This document shows, piece after piece, positions 62,644-64,000 of a DNA stretch of 64,000 bases. The stretch is from positions 1,984,001-2,048,000 of the forward strand of contig NZ_CP119422.1 in NCBI RefSeq assembly GCF_030506285.1, read 5' to 3'. The stretch's first letter is position 1, and every line of letters starts with the position of its first letter. This stretch comes from Catalinimonas niigatensis (lineage in GTDB: Bacteria > Bacteroidota > Bacteroidia > Cytophagales > Cyclobacteriaceae). The notes under the pieces are model-generated. The model was not told where the DNA came from, made no database searches, and saw only the letters and a program-made list of their open reading frames with translations. The translations under genes were made by a program, and so were the position numbers.

Positions 62644-63723
62644 ATGAAAAATATCTATTTTACCCCCGGGCCTGCTGAACTGTATTTTACAGTAGAAGGA
62701 CACATTAAAAATGCTTTGAAGGAACAGATCCCTTCTATTTCACATCGCAGTAAAACTTTTCAGGGCATCTATCATGAAGCTACTAGCAATTTGAAACAGC
62801 TCTTGAATGTGCCTGACGGTTATCACATCTTCTTCACCGGATCAGCCACAGAGATCTGGGAGAGAATTCTTGAAAACTGTGTAGAACATAAGAGCCACCA
62901 CTACGTAAATGGAGCTTTCTCTGAACGTTTTCAGGGCACGGCAGAGGAGTTAACTAAGAAGACAGACACAGAAACAGCAGAAGCAGGAAGTTGTGTAAAT
63001 CCTAATCCTGATCTTATTGCCCCCGATACCGAGCTGATTGCTTTTACGCTTAATGAAACGAGTACCGGTGCATCACAACCGCTGGAAGATATTTATGCAA
63101 TTCATCAAGCGCATCCTGATAAATTGATCGCAGTAGATGCCGTTTCTATTTTACCTCATCCCGATATTGATTACACCCAGGTTGATACAGTCTTTTTCTC
63201 AGTACAAAAAGCCTTTGGCTTACCAGCCGGCCTTGGGGTGTGGATTGTGAGTCCCCGTTGCGTAGAAAAAGCCCAGAATTTACAAAAAAAAGGAATAAAC
63301 ATAGGCTCTTATCATTCGCTACCTTCTTTACTATCAAAAGGAATGAAAGACCAAACACCGGAGACACCCAATGTACTAAACATTTACCTGCTGTCTAAAG
63401 TATGCGCAGATATGCTAAGCAAGGGAATTAGCAAAATCAGGCAGGAGACAGAATACAAAGCAGCACTACTTTACCATGCTGTAGAGGTGCATCCACACCT
63501 TAATGCTTTTGTAAAAGACGATGCTTATCGTTCAAAAACTGTCATTGTGGCAGATACTCAGATTCCTTCTTCTGAAATTATTGAAAAGTTGAAAAAGGAT
63601 AACTTAGTCGTAGGAAGTGGATATGGTGATTATAAGTCAAAACAGATAAGAATAGCCAATTTTCCTACACATTCTAAGGAACAGTTTGAATTGCTGGTGG
63701 ACAAAATAAATGCGTTAAAATAA
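62644..63723 (+). CDS. serC: Phosphoserine aminotransferase
   Basis: 359 residues, usual length. It converts 3-phosphohydroxypyruvate and glutamate to phosphoserine, the step between the two activities of the fused protein at 25193-27085. Fold type I aminotransferase class V with the N-terminal IYFTPGPAELY, the pyridoxal-phosphate Lys189 in FFSVQKAFGLPAG, and a C-terminal VGSGYGDYKSKQIRIANFPT. Most residues of the family core are present. A role as another class V aminotransferase is possible but less likely. A candidate promoter lies 50 bp upstream. Confidence 0.85.
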   Translation: MKNIYFTPGPAELYFTVEGHIKNALKEQIPSISHRSKTFQGIYHEATSNLKQLLNVPDGYHIFFTGSATEIWERILENCVEHKSHHYVNGAFSERFQGTAEELTKKTDTETAEAGSCVNPNPDLIAPDTELIAFTLNETSTGASQPLEDIYAIHQAHPDKLIAVDAVSILPHPDIDYTQVDTVFFSVQKAFGLPAGLGVWIVSPRCVEKAQNLQKKGINIGSYHSLPSLLSKGMKDQTPETPNVLNIYLLSKVCADMLSKGISKIRQETEYKAALLYHAVEVHPHLNAFVKDDAYRSKTVIVADTQIPSSEIIEKLKKDNLVVGSGYGDYKSKQIRIANFPTHSKEQFELLVDKINALK

Positions 63724-63917
63724 GTTATCGGCCTAATAATTGTAGTAATACCAGTAAAAATAACATTTTAAGCAGCTGTAACGTTGTGATTTATTACACG
63801 TATAACGTTTGGTTAAAAATAGAAAATACCAATTAATGAAACATGGTTTATTTTGCGTCTGTTATGCTGAAGAGATAAAACCATAATAGCAAAAAAGAAC
63901 CTTATTCGAAGAGCAAT

Positions 63918-64000
63918 ATGTATCCATTAAAGAAAATTTTGGTAGGACTTGATGCATCATCCATGGACGACACACTCATTGAGTTTGCTTCGTTCCTGGC
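63918..64000 (+). CDS. Universal stress protein (UspA family), N-terminal fragment
   Basis: The ATG at 63918 opens a frame of 27 codons that runs off the window. The visible residues MYPLKKILVGLDASSMDDTL with a hydrophobic helix after them match the start of UspA-family proteins (KKILVGLD, then the loop that binds ATP in some members). No stop is seen before the end. The gene is on the same strand as serC, 194 bp downstream. The fragment is too short to class it as ATP-binding or not. Confidence 0.75.
   Translation, partial: MYPLKKILVGLDASSMDDTLIEFASFL

Noticed and set aside
1-64000. Search for tRNA or rRNA genes, CRISPR arrays, insertion sequences and phage genes by eye.
   Set aside because: None was recognised. 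A small tRNA could be missed without a covariance-model search.

Overview
The window looks like a chromosomal stretch of a Bacteroidota bacterium, most likely a member of the Cytophagales. The reasons are AT-rich intergenic DNA, several TAnnTTTG promoter motifs with almost no Shine-Dalgarno sequences, and typical gene content: DUF4252 pairs, a DUF3857 transglutaminase-like protein, a TPR histidine kinase, an exported TPR-CHAT protein, several ECF sigma/anti-sigma pairs, a histone H1-like protein and a SerB-SerA fusion. No rRNA, tRNA, insertion sequence, phage gene or CRISPR array was recognised. The lineage is an inference.

Layout. 1-9.5 kb: the end of an FG-GAP repeat protein, a frameshifted outer-membrane porin gene, a CBS protein, a DinB-like lipoprotein, an MscS channel, a GH5-like TIM-barrel protein and a TetR regulator. 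9.5-25 kb: mostly housekeeping genes, namely pyruvate carboxylase, glutamyl-tRNA reductase (hemA), a YeeZ-like epimerase, a DUF2797 protein, a transglutaminase-like protein, a THUMP-like methyltransferase, aspartate-semialdehyde dehydrogenase (asd), an endonuclease III-like protein, two Uma2 nuclease-fold proteins and gpmI. 25-31.5 kb: a fused phosphoserine phosphatase/phosphoglycerate dehydrogenase, a sugar transferase, sigma/anti-sigma pair 1, a SCO1/cytochrome c pair and a sensorless histidine kinase. 31.9-33.7 kb: an ABC exporter operon (ATPase plus permease) broken by at least four lesions.

33.8-39.1 kb is the most interesting stretch. A repeat-containing lipoprotein and a secreted, membrane-anchored TPR-CHAT protease-like protein converge on ECF sigma/anti-sigma pair 2, whose anti-sigma factor carries an outward-facing TPR domain. 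The CHAT and anti-sigma reading frames overlap tail to tail. I propose that the CHAT protein senses an envelope signal and acts on the anti-sigma factor, as an envelope counterpart of other CHAT/sigma circuits.

39-46.5 kb: a small exported protein, an HAD-family protein with a changed catalytic motif, a second DinB-like protein, then an apparent operon of sigma/anti-sigma pair 3, two DUF4252 proteins separated by a perfect 36-bp palindrome, and an ABC-2 type transporter; a sugar isomerase-like protein follows. 46.7-54.8 kb: a TPR histidine kinase, two exported amidohydrolases, a Gfo/Idh/MocA oxidoreductase and a histone H1-like protein. 54.8-64 kb: a YbbA/YbbP-like ABC system divergent from a TesA-like esterase (the same arrangement as in E. 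coli), an S9 peptidase, a YwqG-like protein, an ArsR regulator, serC and the start of a universal stress protein gene. With the SerB-SerA fusion and serC, the window encodes all three steps of serine synthesis from 3-phosphoglycerate.
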